64,000 nt of DNA from Nocardioides jiangxiensis (lineage in GTDB: Bacteria; Actinomycetota; Actinomycetes; Propionibacteriales; Nocardioidaceae): contig NZ_JAUQTA010000001.1 of assembly GCF_030580915.1 (NCBI RefSeq), positions 558,001 to 622,000 on the forward strand. Reading direction: 5' to 3'. Position numbers and translations under genes: made by a program. Below are positions 48,182 through 57,317 of the stretch, one piece after another. Under the pieces are notes generated by a model, which was not told where the DNA came from, did not search any database, and saw only the letters and a list, made by a program, of their open reading frames with translations. Every line of letters starts with the position of its first letter. Within the stretch, counting starts at the first letter, position 1.

Positions 48182-51100
48182 GTGGCCGAACAGAACAACC
48201 CGCTCTCCGACTTCGGAGCCAACGAATGGCTCGTCGACGAGATGTTCGAGCAGTACAAGAAGGACCCGTCGAGCGTCGGACCTGAGTGGACCAGCTACTT
48301 CGCCACGCGCAACGGTTCGGCCGTTGCGGCCGCCGCGCCGGCCGCCGCCGCTCCGGCTCCGGCCGCCGCACCGGCCGCCCCCGCGGCCGCCGCCCCGGTG
48401 ACCGCGCCGATCCCGGTGGCGAAGCCGCGCCCGGACAACACCAAGGCCGTCGAGCCCGCCAAGGGCACCTCCAACCCGGCCCCGCGCGACCCGAAGCCCG
48501 CTGCCCCCGCCTCGGCCAACGACGAGCCGACGTACACCCAGCTCAAGGGCATCCCGCTGGCCACGGCCAAGAACATGGACCTCTCGCTCGCGGTCCCGAC
48601 CGCGACGTCGGTGCGCAACATCCCGGTCAAGCTGCTCTGGGACAACCGCACGGTCATCAACAACCACCTCAAGCGGGCCCGCGGTGGCAAGGTCTCCTTC
48701 ACGCACCTGATCGGCTACGCGATCATCAAGGCGATCAAGGCGAACCCCGAGTACAACAACACCTACGCCGTCATCGACGGCAAGCCGACGATGGTCACCC
48801 CGGCCCACATCAACCTGGGCCTCGCGATCGACCAGCAGAAGCCCGACGGCACCCGCCAGCTGGTCGCCCCGTCGATCAAGGGCTGCGAGTCCATGGACTT
48901 CGCGCAGTTCTGGACGGCGTACGAGGAGATCGTCAAGAAGGCGAAGAACAACAAGCTGGGCATGGACGACTACCAGGGCACCACGGTGTCCCTGACGAAC
49001 GTCGGCGGCATCGGCACCAACAACTCCGTCCCGCGCCTCATGCAGGGCCAGGCCGCCATCGTCGGCGTCGGCTCGATGGAGCTGCCGCCGGAGTTCCAGG
49101 GCGCGTCGCCCGAGACGATCAACCGCAACGCCGTCTCGCGGATCATGACGATGACCTCGACCTACGACCACCGCGTCATCCAGGGTGCGCAGTCCGGCGA
49201 GTTCCTCCGCACGGTGCACCAGCTGCTGCTCGGCGAGGACGGTTTCTACGACGAGATCTTCCGCTCGCTGCGGATCCCGTACCAGCCGATCCGCTGGGCC
49301 AACGACATCGCGCACTCGCACGACGACGAGATCTCCAAGCAGGCCCGCATCCTGGAGCTGATCCACGCCTACCGCGTGCGCGGCCACCTGATGGCCGACA
49401 CCGACCCGCTCGAGTACAAGCAGCGCAGCCACCCCGACCTCGAGATCGAGTCGCACGGCCTGACCCTGTGGGACCTCGATCGCGAGTTCGCGACCGGCTC
49501 GTTCGGTGGCGAGGGCCGCCGCTTCATGCAGCTGCGCCAGATCCTCGGCATCCTGCGCGACTCCTACTGCCGCACCACCGGCGTCGAGTACATGCACATC
49601 ATCGACCCGGAGCAGCGCCGCTGGATCCAGGAGCGCGTCGAGAAGCCCTACGACAAGGAGACCCGCGAGGAGCAGCTCCGGATCCTGGAGAAGCTCAACC
49701 AGGCCGAGGCGTTCGAGACCTTCCTGCAGACGAAGTTCGTCGGCCAGAAGCGCTTCTCCCTCGAGGGCGGCGAGACCGCCGTCGCCGTGATCGACGAGAT
49801 CGCCGAGGCGGCCGCCCAGGCCGGCCTCGACGAGGTCTGCATCGGCATGGCCCACCGTGGCCGCCTCAACGTGCTCGCCAACATCGTCGGCAAGTCGTAC
49901 AACCAGATCTTCCGCGAGTTCGAGGGCAACATCGACCCGCGCACGGTCCAGGGCTCGGGCGACGTGAAGTACCACCTCGGCGCCGAGGGCGAGTTCGTCG
50001 CCGGCTCCGGCGACAAGATCAAGGTCTCGGTCGCGGCGAACCCGTCGCACCTCGAGACCGTCGACCCGGTCGTCACCGGCATCGCCCGCGCCAAGCAGGA
50101 CATGCTCGACCGTGGCAACGAGTACCCCGTCCTCCCGCTGCTCGTGCACGGTGACGCGGCGTTCGCGGGCCAGGGTGTCGTCGCCGAGACGCTCAACCTC
50201 TCGCAGCTGCGCGGCTACCGCACCGGTGGCTCGATCCACCTGGTCATCAACAACCAGGTCGGTTTCACCACCTCCCCCGGCTCGTCGCGCTCGACGCTCT
50301 ACTGCACCGACGTGGCCCGCATGGTCCAGGCGCCGATCTTCCACGTCAACGGCGACGACCCCGAGGCGTGCATCCGCGTCGCCCGGCTCGCCTTCGAGTA
50401 CCGCCAGGCGTTCAACAAGGACGTCGTCATCGACCTCGTCTGCTACCGCCGCCGCGGTCACAACGAGGGTGACGACCCGTCGTACACCCAGCCGCTCATG
50501 TATGACCTCATCGAGCAGAAGCGCTCGGTCCGCAAGCTCTACACCGAGTCCCTCATCGGTCGTGGCGACATCACGATCGAGGAGGCCGAGGAGGTCCTGC
50601 GCAACTACCAGGCCCTGCTCGAGCGCGTCTTCACCGAGGTCCGCGAGGCCGACGCGAAGCCGGACCAGTGGACGACCGTCCCGGACTACCCCGAGAAGCT
50701 CGCCGGTGGCACGACCGCCGTCTCGGCCGACGTCCTCAAGCGGATCGCCGACGCCTACATCACCCCACCGGAGGGCTTCACCGTCCACCCGAAGGTGATG
50801 CCGCAGCTGCAGCGTCGCGCCGCCGCGATCACCGACGGCCCGATCGACTGGGGCACCGGCGAGATCCTCGCGTTCGGCTCGCTGCTGATGGACGGCCGCC
50901 CGGTGCGCCTGGCCGGCCAGGACTCGCGTCGCGGCACGTTCGTGCAGCGCTTCGCCACGATCATCGACCGCAACAACGCCGACGAGTGGACGCCGCTGGC
51001 CAACCTCACCGAGGACCAGGCCAAGTTCTTCGTCTACGACTCGCTGCTGTCGGAGTACGCCGCCCTCGGCTTCGAGTACGGCTACTCCGTCGCCCGCCCG

Positions 51101-51856
51101 GACGCGCTCGTCCTGTGGGAGGCGCAGTTCGGTGACTTCGTCAACGGCGCCCAGTCGGTCATCGACGAGTACATCTCCTCGGGCAAGACCAAGTGGGGCC
51201 AGGACTCCGGTGTCGTCCTGCTCCTCCCCCACGGCTACGAGGGCCAGGGCGCCGACCACTCCTCCGCCCGCATCGAGCGCTTCCTGACGCTCTGCGCGGA
51301 CGAGGCCATGGTCGTGGCGCAGCCGTCGACGCCCGCGTCGCACTTCCACCTGCTCCGCAAGCACTCGCTCGGCGGTGAGCACAAGCCGCTCATCATCTTC
51401 ACGCCGAAGTCGATGCTCAAGCGCAAGGAAGCCGCGTCGCAGCCGTCCGACTTCACCTCGGGCGAGTTCCGTCCGGTCATCGGTGACGACGCGGCCGACC
51501 CGGCGAAGGTCACCACGGTCATGCTGGTCTCCGGCCGCCTGACCTGGGACCTCGTGGTCGAGCGCCAGAAGCAGGGCCGCGACGACGTCGCGATCGTGCG
51601 CGTCGAGCAGCTCTACCCGTGGCCGACCGCCGAGATCGCGGCCGAGCTGGCGAAGTACCCCAACGCCAAGGTCAAGTGGGTCCAGGACGAGCCGTTCAAC
51701 CAGGGTCCGTGGCCGACGTTCGCGCTGAACATCGTCCCGGAGCTCGGTCGGGCCGTCGAGCCGGTCACCCGTCCGGCGTCGTCGACCACCGCGGTCGGCA
51801 CGGCGAAGCGCCACCAGGTCGAGAACGCCGAGCTCCTGGCCCGCGCGTTCTCCTGA
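48182..51856 (+). CDS. kgd: Multifunctional 2-oxoglutarate decarboxylase/dehydrogenase Kgd
   Basis: 1,224-residue TCA enzyme. Residues 1-40 are the E1-type N-terminus ([19 protein letters not shown]), 41-115 a flexible Ala/Pro linker, and 116-360 an E2o-like succinyltransferase domain ([15 protein letters not shown]) without a lipoyl domain. The rest is the thiamine-diphosphate E1o part, with ThDP motifs [14 protein letters not shown] to [10 protein letters not shown] and the Glu-rich [18 protein letters not shown]. This fused layout is specific to actinobacteria, where GarA inhibits it. GTG start at 48182. A strong terminator follows. The 229 bp upstream should hold its promoter, but no clear elements were assigned. 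Confidence 0.97.
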   Translation: MAEQNNPLSDFGANEWLVDEMFEQYKKDPSSVGPEWTSYFATRNGSAVAAAAPAAAAPAPAAAPAAPAAAAPVTAPIPVAKPRPDNTKAVEPAKGTSNPAPRDPKPAAPASANDEPTYTQLKGIPLATAKNMDLSLAVPTATSVRNIPVKLLWDNRTVINNHLKRARGGKVSFTHLIGYAIIKAIKANPEYNNTYAVIDGKPTMVTPAHINLGLAIDQQKPDGTRQLVAPSIKGCESMDFAQFWTAYEEIVKKAKNNKLGMDDYQGTTVSLTNVGGIGTNNSVPRLMQGQAAIVGVGSMELPPEFQGASPETINRNAVSRIMTMTSTYDHRVIQGAQSGEFLRTVHQLLLGEDGFYDEIFRSLRIPYQPIRWANDIAHSHDDEISKQARILELIHAYRVRGHLMADTDPLEYKQRSHPDLEIESHGLTLWDLDREFATGSFGGEGRRFMQLRQILGILRDSYCRTTGVEYMHIIDPEQRRWIQERVEKPYDKETREEQLRILEKLNQAEAFETFLQTKFVGQKRFSLEGGETAVAVIDEIAEAAAQAGLDEVCIGMAHRGRLNVLANIVGKSYNQIFREFEGNIDPRTVQGSGDVKYHLGAEGEFVAGSGDKIKVSVAANPSHLETVDPVVTGIARAKQDMLDRGNEYPVLPLLVHGDAAFAGQGVVAETLNLSQLRGYRTGGSIHLVINNQVGFTTSPGSSRSTLYCTDVARMVQAPIFHVNGDDPEACIRVARLAFEYRQAFNKDVVIDLVCYRRRGHNEGDDPSYTQPLMYDLIEQKRSVRKLYTESLIGRGDITIEEAEEVLRNYQALLERVFTEVREADAKPDQWTTVPDYPEKLAGGTTAVSADVLKRIADAYITPPEGFTVHPKVMPQLQRRAAAITDGPIDWGTGEILAFGSLLMDGRPVRLAGQDSRRGTFVQRFATIIDRNNADEWTPLANLTEDQAKFFVYDSLLSEYAALGFEYGYSVARPDALVLWEAQFGDFVNGAQSVIDEYISSGKTKWGQDSGVVLLLPHGYEGQGADHSSARIERFLTLCADEAMVVAQPSTPASHFHLLRKHSLGGEHKPLIIFTPKSMLKRKEAASQPSDFTSGEFRPVIGDDAADPAKVTTVMLVSGRLTWDLVVERQKQGRDDVAIVRVEQLYPWPTAEIAAELAKYPNAKVKWVQDEPFNQGPWPTFALNIVPELGRAVEPVTRPASSTTAVGTAKRHQVENAELLARAFS

Positions 51857-51871
51857 CCCACCCGCTCCACC

Positions 51872-51903
51872 CAGGAACCCCCGGCTCCGGCCGGGGGTTC
51901 CTG
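51872..51903 (+). terminator. Terminator after kgd
   Basis: 13-bp perfect stem CAGGAACCCCCGG / CCGGGGGTTCCTG with a six-base loop, 16 bases after the kgd stop codon. Confidence 0.78.
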
Positions 51904-51939
51904 CATTTCCGCCCCGCGGGCTCCTGACAGAATGGGGGC

Positions 51940-52119
51940 ATGTACTTCACCGATCGCGGCATCGAGGAGCTCCAGAAGCGGCGGGGCGACGACGAGGTCA
52001 CCCTCGAGTGGCTGGGTGACCAGCTCCAGGCGTTCGTCGACACCTTCCCCGAGTTCGAGACGGCCATCGAGCGGTTCGCCACCTGGCTCGCCCGTCTCGA
52101 CGACCCGGACGACGACTGA
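51940..52119 (+). CDS. DUF6104 family small protein
   Basis: 59-residue acidic protein (MYFTDRGIEELQKRRGDDE, ending WLARLDDPDDD). Very similar small proteins follow kgd in other actinobacteria such as Streptomyces (recalled). No domain with known function; the acidic, helical make-up suggests a protein-binding role. A near-perfect hairpin follows at 52212. Confidence 0.8.
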   Translation: MYFTDRGIEELQKRRGDDEVTLEWLGDQLQAFVDTFPEFETAIERFATWLARLDDPDDD

Positions 52120-52211
52120 GCGAGCGACCGGCGAGCTTGCTCGACGGGTCGCGAGCGAGGGAGGCAGAGGCGCGCAGCGCCTCACGGCTTTCCCGTCACC
52201 CGTGAACGCGG

Positions 52212-52247
52212 AGCGGCCCCGCCTCCCGGGTGGGAGACGGGGCCGCT
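52212..52247. terminator. Bidirectional terminator
   Basis: 16-bp stem with one mismatch, starting AGCGGCCCCG and ending CGGGGCCGCT, loop GGGT. It separates the DUF6104 gene from the convergent small gene. Confidence 0.72.
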
Positions 52248-52259
52248 CTGCGTGGTGGA

Positions 52260-52475
52260 TCAGTCGTCGTCGTTCTCGACGCCCATGTCGGCCCGCGCCT
52301 TGCGCGCGGCCTCGCGGATCTCGAAGAGGTCGGTGGCGAAGCCGCCGATCGCCTTCACCACGTCACCGACCGCGGTGATCACGATGTGGGAGACCTGACC
52401 GGCAGCGTGCGTGGCCGCCTCGATCGAGTCCTGGACCTGGTCCTTGCGGATCTCGGCCTTGCTGAGGTTCGTCAT
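52260..52475 (-). CDS. Hypothetical 71-residue helical protein
   Basis: Not recognised. MTNLSKAEIRKDQVQDSIEA begins an amphipathic helix, and the middle SHIVITAVGDVVKAIGGFATDLFEI is moderately hydrophobic but not clearly membrane-spanning. The end is acidic (ADMGVENDDD). It follows the desaturase gene on the same strand with ten bases between and could be the tail of that operon. Confidence 0.6.
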   Translation of the reverse strand: MTNLSKAEIRKDQVQDSIEAATHAAGQVSHIVITAVGDVVKAIGGFATDLFEIREAARKARADMGVENDDD

Positions 52476-52485
52476 GCGCCCAGTC

Positions 52486-53685
52486 TCAGGCGGCGGCAGC
52501 CTCGGCGACAACGTGCTGCTCGTCACGGGCGTTCTCGTCCTGCTTCGCGCGGAACGGGAAGGTCAGCGCCTCGCGGAGGCCGGCCAGCGGCCCCTGCGTG
52601 TAGGTGCTGTCGGGAAGCGTGAGCTTGAAGACCTGCTTCCACACGCTCCACAGCTGCTTGGCCATCGGCGCCTCGTTGTAGCGGATGCCGTAGCGCTCGC
52701 AGATCTCGCGGACCTCGATGGCGATCTCCTTGTAGCGGTACGCGGGGATGTCCGGGAAGAGGTGGTGCTCGATCTGGTAGCTCAGGTTGCCGGAGAGGAC
52801 GTCGACCAGGTGGCTGCCGGTGAAGTTCGCCGAGCCGAGGATCTGGCGGTAGTACCACTCGGCGTGCGACTCGTCCTCGGTCTCCTCGATCGAGAACGTC
52901 TCCGCGCCCTCGGGGAAGTGGCCGCACCAGATGACCGACGAGGACCACAGGTTGCGGACCAGGTTGGCGGCCATGTTGCCGGCGAAGGCGAACGGCGCGA
53001 ACGGACCCGACAGCAGCGGGAAGAGGGCGTAGTCCTTGAGCGCCTGCTTGCCGGCCTTCTCGCGGAAGCGCTTGAGACCCGGCTTCATCTCGGCCCAGGA
53101 CTTCTCGCCGCGGAAGAACTTCTCCGACTCGAGCTCCTGGATCGCGGTGCCCCACTGGAAGAGGACCTGCAGCGTGCCGCAGAAGATCGGGTTGAGCAGC
53201 CAGATGGGGTGCCAGGGCTGCTCCTCGGTGACGCGGATGACGCCGTAGCCGGTCGCGTCGTGGTCCTTGCCGACGATGTTGGTGAAGGTGTGGTGCACGT
53301 AGTTGTGCGTGTACAGCCAGCTGTCGGCGTGGATGGTGTTGTCCCAGTCGAAGTTCTTGGCGGTGAACTGCGGGTCGTTCATGAAGTCGTACTGGCCGTG
53401 CATGACGTTGTGGCCGATCTCCATGTTGTCGATGATCTTCGACAGGGAGAGGGCCGTGACGCCTGCGATCCAGGCCGGCGGGAACCAGCCGGCCCACAGG
53501 AGGGCGCGGCCGGCGACCTCGAGCTTCTTCTGCTTGTTGACGATGTCGCGGATGTAGTCCGCGTCCTTCTCGCCGAGGTCGGCGACGATGCGGGCCCGCA
53601 GGTCGTCGAGCTCCTTGCCGAACGCCTCGATCTGCTCGGGGCTCAGCTTGTGCTTCTGGCTGGTCGTGGTGGTGGCAGTGCTCAT
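52486..53685 (-). CDS. Membrane fatty-acid (acyl-CoA) desaturase
   Basis: 399-residue di-iron desaturase. The three His boxes are GHNVMHGQY (His92/His96), THNYVHHTF (His127/His131/His132) and QIEHHLFP near residue 320. Four hydrophobic spans lie between. It resembles mycobacterial DesA3-type acyl-CoA desaturases, which take electrons from a specific oxidoreductase. That partner is the next gene upstream (32 bp). It probably introduces a delta-9 double bond (inference). Confidence 0.92.
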   Translation of the reverse strand: MSTATTTTSQKHKLSPEQIEAFGKELDDLRARIVADLGEKDADYIRDIVNKQKKLEVAGRALLWAGWFPPAWIAGVTALSLSKIIDNMEIGHNVMHGQYDFMNDPQFTAKNFDWDNTIHADSWLYTHNYVHHTFTNIVGKDHDATGYGVIRVTEEQPWHPIWLLNPIFCGTLQVLFQWGTAIQELESEKFFRGEKSWAEMKPGLKRFREKAGKQALKDYALFPLLSGPFAPFAFAGNMAANLVRNLWSSSVIWCGHFPEGAETFSIEETEDESHAEWYYRQILGSANFTGSHLVDVLSGNLSYQIEHHLFPDIPAYRYKEIAIEVREICERYGIRYNEAPMAKQLWSVWKQVFKLTLPDSTYTQGPLAGLREALTFPFRAKQDENARDEQHVVAEAAAA

Positions 53686-53717
53686 GAGAACTCCTTGGTG
53701 AGGTTTCTGCTGAGAGG

Positions 53718-54830
53718 TCAGAGGTCGATGGAGACGTCGCCACACGGAGCCGAGATGCACGGCTTGATGTTGACGTCGTTGTCGGTGTTGAGCTCGCCGG
53801 TCAGGACGTTGCGCGTGATGCCGCTGAGCTTGGTGCTGACGCAGGCGTTGCAGATGCCGATGCGGCAGCCGTAGTCCGGGGTGAGGCCGGCGGCCTCAGC
53901 CTGCTCGAGGATGGTCTGGCCGTTGTTGTCGGCCTTCTCCCCCGAGGCGCTGAAGGTCAGCTCGCCCGTGGCCTCGTCGGTCGGGACGGTGCGGGTCGGA
54001 GCGGCGAACTGCTCCAGGTGCAGGCGGTCGGAGATGCCCTCGGCCTCGAAGACGGCGCGGACGCCGTCCATGAGCGGCATCGGGCCGCAGAGGTAGGTCT
54101 CGGCCTCGGCGAAGTGCTTGTCCGCCGCGACCAGGTGCTCCTTCGAGAAGAAGCCCTGCAGGTCGCCGTTGTCGGCGTTGGTGTAGGCGCGGATGATCCG
54201 CACGCCCTCGTACTTCGCCTCGATCTCCGCGAGCTCGTCGCGGTAGATCACGTCGTCCTCGGTGAAGGCGTAGTGCAGGAAGGTGACCTTGCCGATGTAG
54301 GCCCGGTCGGTCAGCGTGCGCAGCATCGACATCACGGGGGTGATGCCGGAGCCGCCGCTGATCAGCAGGATGCTGCGCGGGTGCGGCAGCGGGATGTGGA
54401 ACTCGCCCTGCGCCGGCGAGATCTGCACGATCATGCCGGGCCGCGCGTTGGCCAGGAGCCACGGCGACACCAGGCCCTTCGGGTCGACCTTGATGGTCAG
54501 CTCGATCTTGCCGTCCTTGCGGAACTGCGAGTTCGCCGGCGAGTAGCAGCGCGTACGACGGACGCCGTCGATCTCGACCGAGAGCTTCACGAACTGACCG
54601 GCCTTGAAGCCGGCCCAGTTCTCGTTGGGGCGGAGCGTGAGCGTGACGCTGTCGGCGGTCTTGCGCTCCACGTCCGTGATCTCGGCGCGGGTCTCGGTCC
54701 GGGACCAGAGCGGGTCGACCATCTCGACGTACCGGTCGACGCCGTGCGGGGTGGCGAGGGCAGCGGCGAAGGACGAGTCCAGGAAGCGGCGACCCATCCG
54801 GGAGGAGGTCAGCATCTGCATGCGGGACAT
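53718..54830 (-). CDS. Ferredoxin reductase for the desaturase (FAD, [2Fe-2S])
   Basis: 370-residue oxidoreductase like Rv3230c. FAD-binding RCYSPANS, NAD(P)-binding GGSGITPVMSM and YLCGPMPLM, then a C-terminal plant-type ferredoxin domain with cysteines in DYGCRIGICNACVS and a fourth at KPCISAP. It passes electrons from NADPH to the desaturase. ATG at 54830 with AAAGGAG upstream. A perfect TetR-type palindrome lies 39 bases upstream. Confidence 0.93.
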   Translation of the reverse strand: MSRMQMLTSSRMGRRFLDSSFAAALATPHGVDRYVEMVDPLWSRTETRAEITDVERKTADSVTLTLRPNENWAGFKAGQFVKLSVEIDGVRRTRCYSPANSQFRKDGKIELTIKVDPKGLVSPWLLANARPGMIVQISPAQGEFHIPLPHPRSILLISGGSGITPVMSMLRTLTDRAYIGKVTFLHYAFTEDDVIYRDELAEIEAKYEGVRIIRAYTNADNGDLQGFFSKEHLVAADKHFAEAETYLCGPMPLMDGVRAVFEAEGISDRLHLEQFAAPTRTVPTDEATGELTFSASGEKADNNGQTILEQAEAAGLTPDYGCRIGICNACVSTKLSGITRNVLTGELNTDNDVNIKPCISAPCGDVSIDL

Positions 54831-54868
54831 GGCGGCTCCTTTCGAAGTTTGGGTGAACACTCGTTTCT

Positions 54869-54890
54869 TCGGTGAACGGCTGTTCACCGA
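54869..54890. promoter_or_regulatory. Operator palindrome 1 (desaturase side)
   Basis: TCGGTGAAC-N4-GTTCACCGA, a perfect 9-bp inverted repeat, with core GTGAAC-N4-GTTCAC. It lies 38 bases upstream of the reductase start. A lone half-site GTGAACA is at 54853-54859. Confidence 0.7.
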
Positions 54891-54950
54891 AACTATGTCC
54901 GCGTTGGCCGTGCCGGGTCAACCCGATCAGGCGTGATGCCGCCCACTTTC

Positions 54951-54968
54951 AGTGAACAGGCGTTCACT
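54951..54968. promoter_or_regulatory. Operator palindrome 2 (tetR side)
   Basis: AGTGAAC-AGGC-GTTCACT, the same core as palindrome 1, located 17 bases upstream of the tetR start and directly before a TTACACT -10-like element at 54973. This points to autoregulation. Confidence 0.7.
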
Positions 54969-54985
54969 CGCGTTACACTTCCGTC

Positions 54986-55633
54986 ATGAGCAGCGCAGGG
55001 GTCTCCCGGACCGAGCAGAAGGAACGCACGCGGCGTGCGATCCTCGACGCTGCCCTGACCCTCGCCGAGGACGGCGGACTCGCCGCCCTCTCCCTGCGCC
55101 AGGTGGCCAAGGAGATCGGCATCGTGCCGACCGCCTTCTACCGGCACTTCGCGAGCATCGACGAGCTCGGCCTCAGCCTCGTGACCGAGGCCTTCGACGC
55201 GCTCCGGGCGCTGCTGCGCGACGCGCGCGCGATCCCCGAGCAGACCGACTCCGAGTGGGACCTCGCCGTCTCGATCGCCGACAAGTCGGTCGACGCCGTC
55301 GTCGCCCACGCCCGCCAGAGCGATCGCCAGCTCCGCTTCATCGCGCGCGAGCGACTCGCCGGGCCCACCGCCGTCCGCGAGGCCGTGCGCCACCAGCTCG
55401 AGCTCGTCGAGCGCGAGCTGGCCACCGACATCGCCCACGCGCCGTTCACGCGCGCCTGGTCGGCCAGCGACCTGGCCGTCCTCTCCAACCTCCTGGTCAA
55501 CGCCATGCTCACCCACGTGGAGGAGCTGAGCCGCGCGACCAGCGCATCCGACACCCGGCGCATCGCCGACACCGCCCGCCGCCAGCTGCACATCGTGCTG
55601 GTCGGCGCACTCCGATGGGACTCCAGCAAGTGA
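54986..55633 (+). CDS. TetR-family regulator of the desaturase genes (DesT-like)
   Basis: 215-residue repressor. The N-terminal helix-turn-helix is clear (RRAILDAALTLAEDGG, LRQVAKEIGIVPTAFYRHF). The C-terminal ligand domain is of the type found in fatty-acid desaturation regulators (DesT/FabR-like), with RQLRFIARERLAGP and RQLELVERELATDI. The operator core GTGAAC-N4-GTTCAC resembles that recalled for Pseudomonas DesT, which controls desaturase plus reductase genes by acyl-CoA type. Its stop overlaps the next gene. Confidence 0.88.
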   Translation: MSSAGVSRTEQKERTRRAILDAALTLAEDGGLAALSLRQVAKEIGIVPTAFYRHFASIDELGLSLVTEAFDALRALLRDARAIPEQTDSEWDLAVSIADKSVDAVVAHARQSDRQLRFIARERLAGPTAVREAVRHQLELVERELATDIAHAPFTRAWSASDLAVLSNLLVNAMLTHVEELSRATSASDTRRIADTARRQLHIVLVGALRWDSSK

Positions 55634-56715
55634 CCAGCACCCTGCCCGCCGTACCCGACGAGCGGACCACCTCTCCCCTGGCCACCCTCGCCGCCGCTGC
55701 CCGCAACGCGTGGGCGATCTCGCCGTTCGGCGAGGGCATCGAGCAGTACGCCGGCATGCCCCAGCACGTGCTCGTCGACGAGCCGCACCGCCAGCTGCGG
55801 CGCTACCTGAGCACGAAGCCGCACACCCAGGCGCGCCCGGTGCTGCTCGTCCCGCCGCAGGCCGTGTCGACCAACTGCTACGACCTGCGCCCCGGCCAGA
55901 GCCTCGCGGCCCACCTCGTGTCCCAGGGTCGCGCGACGTACGTCGTCGACTACGGCGACATGACGTTCGCGGACCGCCACATGGGCTTCGAGTCGTTCAT
56001 CGACGACATCATCCCGGCCGCGATCCGCCGCGTGTCAGAGGAGCACGACGGCGCTCCGGTCGACGTGGTGGCCTGGTCGCTGGGCGGCACCTGCAGCCTG
56101 CTGACCGCAGCGGCCCACCCCACCCTGCCGATCGCCTCGATCACGGCGTTCGGCACCCCGATCGACTACCGGCTCATCCCGGCCGTCCAGATCCTGCGCT
56201 ACCTCGACAGCGTGCTGGGCTCCAGCGTCATGACGTTCGGCACCGGCCTGATGGGCGGCGTCCCCCGCCACCTGACCCGGCTCAGCTTCCGCGCGATGGC
56301 ACCCATCCGCGAGCTCAAGAAGCCGCTCTTCCTCGCCCAGAACATCCTGGACAAGGAGACGCTCGCGCGCACCACCGCGATCGACAACTTCATCAACGCC
56401 ATGCCGGGCTACCCCGGTCGCTTCTACCACCAGGTGCACACGCGCCTGCTGACCCGCAACGAGCTGGCGACCGGCACCGTGCACCTCACCCACGGCCGTG
56501 CGGTGCGCCTCTCCTCGATCCGCACGCGCGTGCTCTTCATCGGCAGCCGCACCGACGCGATCGGCCCCGGCCCCGCGGTGGAGGCGGGCACCCGTTCGGT
56601 GCCCGGCGCTCGCTACGTCGCCGCCGACGGCCTGTCGCACCTCGGTCTGGTGGCCGGTCCGCAGGCTGCCGAGCTGGCCTGGAAGCACCTCGACGCGTTC
56701 CTCGACGAGGTCTGA
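55630..56715 (+). CDS. Alpha/beta hydrolase, PHA-synthase-like family
   Basis: 361-residue hydrolase. Residues 60-230 carry the alpha/beta core (PVLLVPPQAVSTNCYDLRPG, YVVDYGDMTFADRHMGFESF), with nucleophile elbow AWSLGGT (Ser in place of the PhaC Cys). Later FIGSRTDAIGP (Asp) and GLSHLGLVAGP (His) complete a triad. It may be a lipase/acyltransferase rather than a true PHA polymerase. GTG start at 55630 overlaps the tetR stop (GTGA), so the two are coupled; an ATG at 55615 is an alternative. Confidence 0.82.
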   Translation: MTSTLPAVPDERTTSPLATLAAAARNAWAISPFGEGIEQYAGMPQHVLVDEPHRQLRRYLSTKPHTQARPVLLVPPQAVSTNCYDLRPGQSLAAHLVSQGRATYVVDYGDMTFADRHMGFESFIDDIIPAAIRRVSEEHDGAPVDVVAWSLGGTCSLLTAAAHPTLPIASITAFGTPIDYRLIPAVQILRYLDSVLGSSVMTFGTGLMGGVPRHLTRLSFRAMAPIRELKKPLFLAQNILDKETLARTTAIDNFINAMPGYPGRFYHQVHTRLLTRNELATGTVHLTHGRAVRLSSIRTRVLFIGSRTDAIGPGPAVEAGTRSVPGARYVAADGLSHLGLVAGPQAAELAWKHLDAFLDEV

Positions 56716-56746
56716 CCGAGCGAGCGGGGCGCCCGCCGTCAGGTCG

Positions 56747-57136
56747 TCATCCTCCGGGGCAGTCCCCTGACCCCGAGTAGCACGGCACGTAGTCAGGGTT
56801 TCGCGGCACCGGCTCCGGGTCGGGCGACCAGTCGACGCCCAGGGTGAAGCCGATGACGGCGACACCCGCCACCGCCGCCACGCTCACGTGCCAGAGCCAT
56901 GACCAGCGTGCTCCCCTACGGGCAGCCAGCAGGAGCGTGGTGAGGACCGTGGCGACGAGCAGGACGGCGACGCCCTGCGAGACACGGATCTCGCGGGTGG
57001 TCGGCTCCCGGCACTCCGCGAAGGCACAGATATGCGTGCCGATGGCGAAGACGGGAAGGAACACAGCCCCGGCCACGGCGGCCAGGGACGCGGCCACCTC
57101 GGTTCCGAGGCTCTTCCTGCGCGTCCTGTCGTCCAT
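56747..57136 (-). CDS. Small hypothetical membrane protein
   Basis: 129 residues with three membrane helices (about 14-36, 52-70 and 78-99). Two Cys lie in the first loop (THICAFAEC) and two in the C-terminal tail (VPCYSGSGDCPGG), perhaps forming disulfides outside the membrane. Not recognised. It is a single gene; the 181 bp upstream to the MFS gene stop hold a terminator hairpin. Confidence 0.6.
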   Translation of the reverse strand: MDDRTRRKSLGTEVAASLAAVAGAVFLPVFAIGTHICAFAECREPTTREIRVSQGVAVLLVATVLTTLLLAARRGARWSWLWHVSVAAVAGVAVIGFTLGVDWSPDPEPVPRNPDYVPCYSGSGDCPGG

Positions 57137-57267
57137 GGCACCAGACTCCCCCGCGTCCGTCGTGGGCGCGTGAGCAGCCGTACTCGCACTGCACGAGGGG
57201 CTCCCGGATCTGAGTAGATCGACGCAGGCCGGCCGGGACGCGAGGCGGGAGGATCGTGCCCGGCACG

Positions 57268-57306
57268 ACGAAGGCCTCCCGACACGGGGGTGCGGGAGGC
57301 CTTCGT
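57268..57306. terminator. Terminator after the MFS gene
   Basis: Perfect 14-bp stem ACGAAGGCCTCCCG / CGGGAGGCCTTCGT with an 11-base loop, 12 bases beyond the MFS gene stop codon on the minus strand. Confidence 0.75.
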
Positions 57307-57317
57307 GGGTGTTCGGG

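Noticed and set aside
48176..51814. 1,212-codon open frame on the minus strand
   Set aside because: Antisense of kgd, which has full catalytic motifs; the minus translation is a low-complexity Val/Asp/Arg/Leu mix.
55630..56715. True poly-hydroxyalkanoate synthase (PhaC)
   Set aside because: The elbow is A-W-S-L-G-G with Ser instead of the catalytic Cys, and the protein is shorter than PhaC; kept as an alpha/beta hydrolase.
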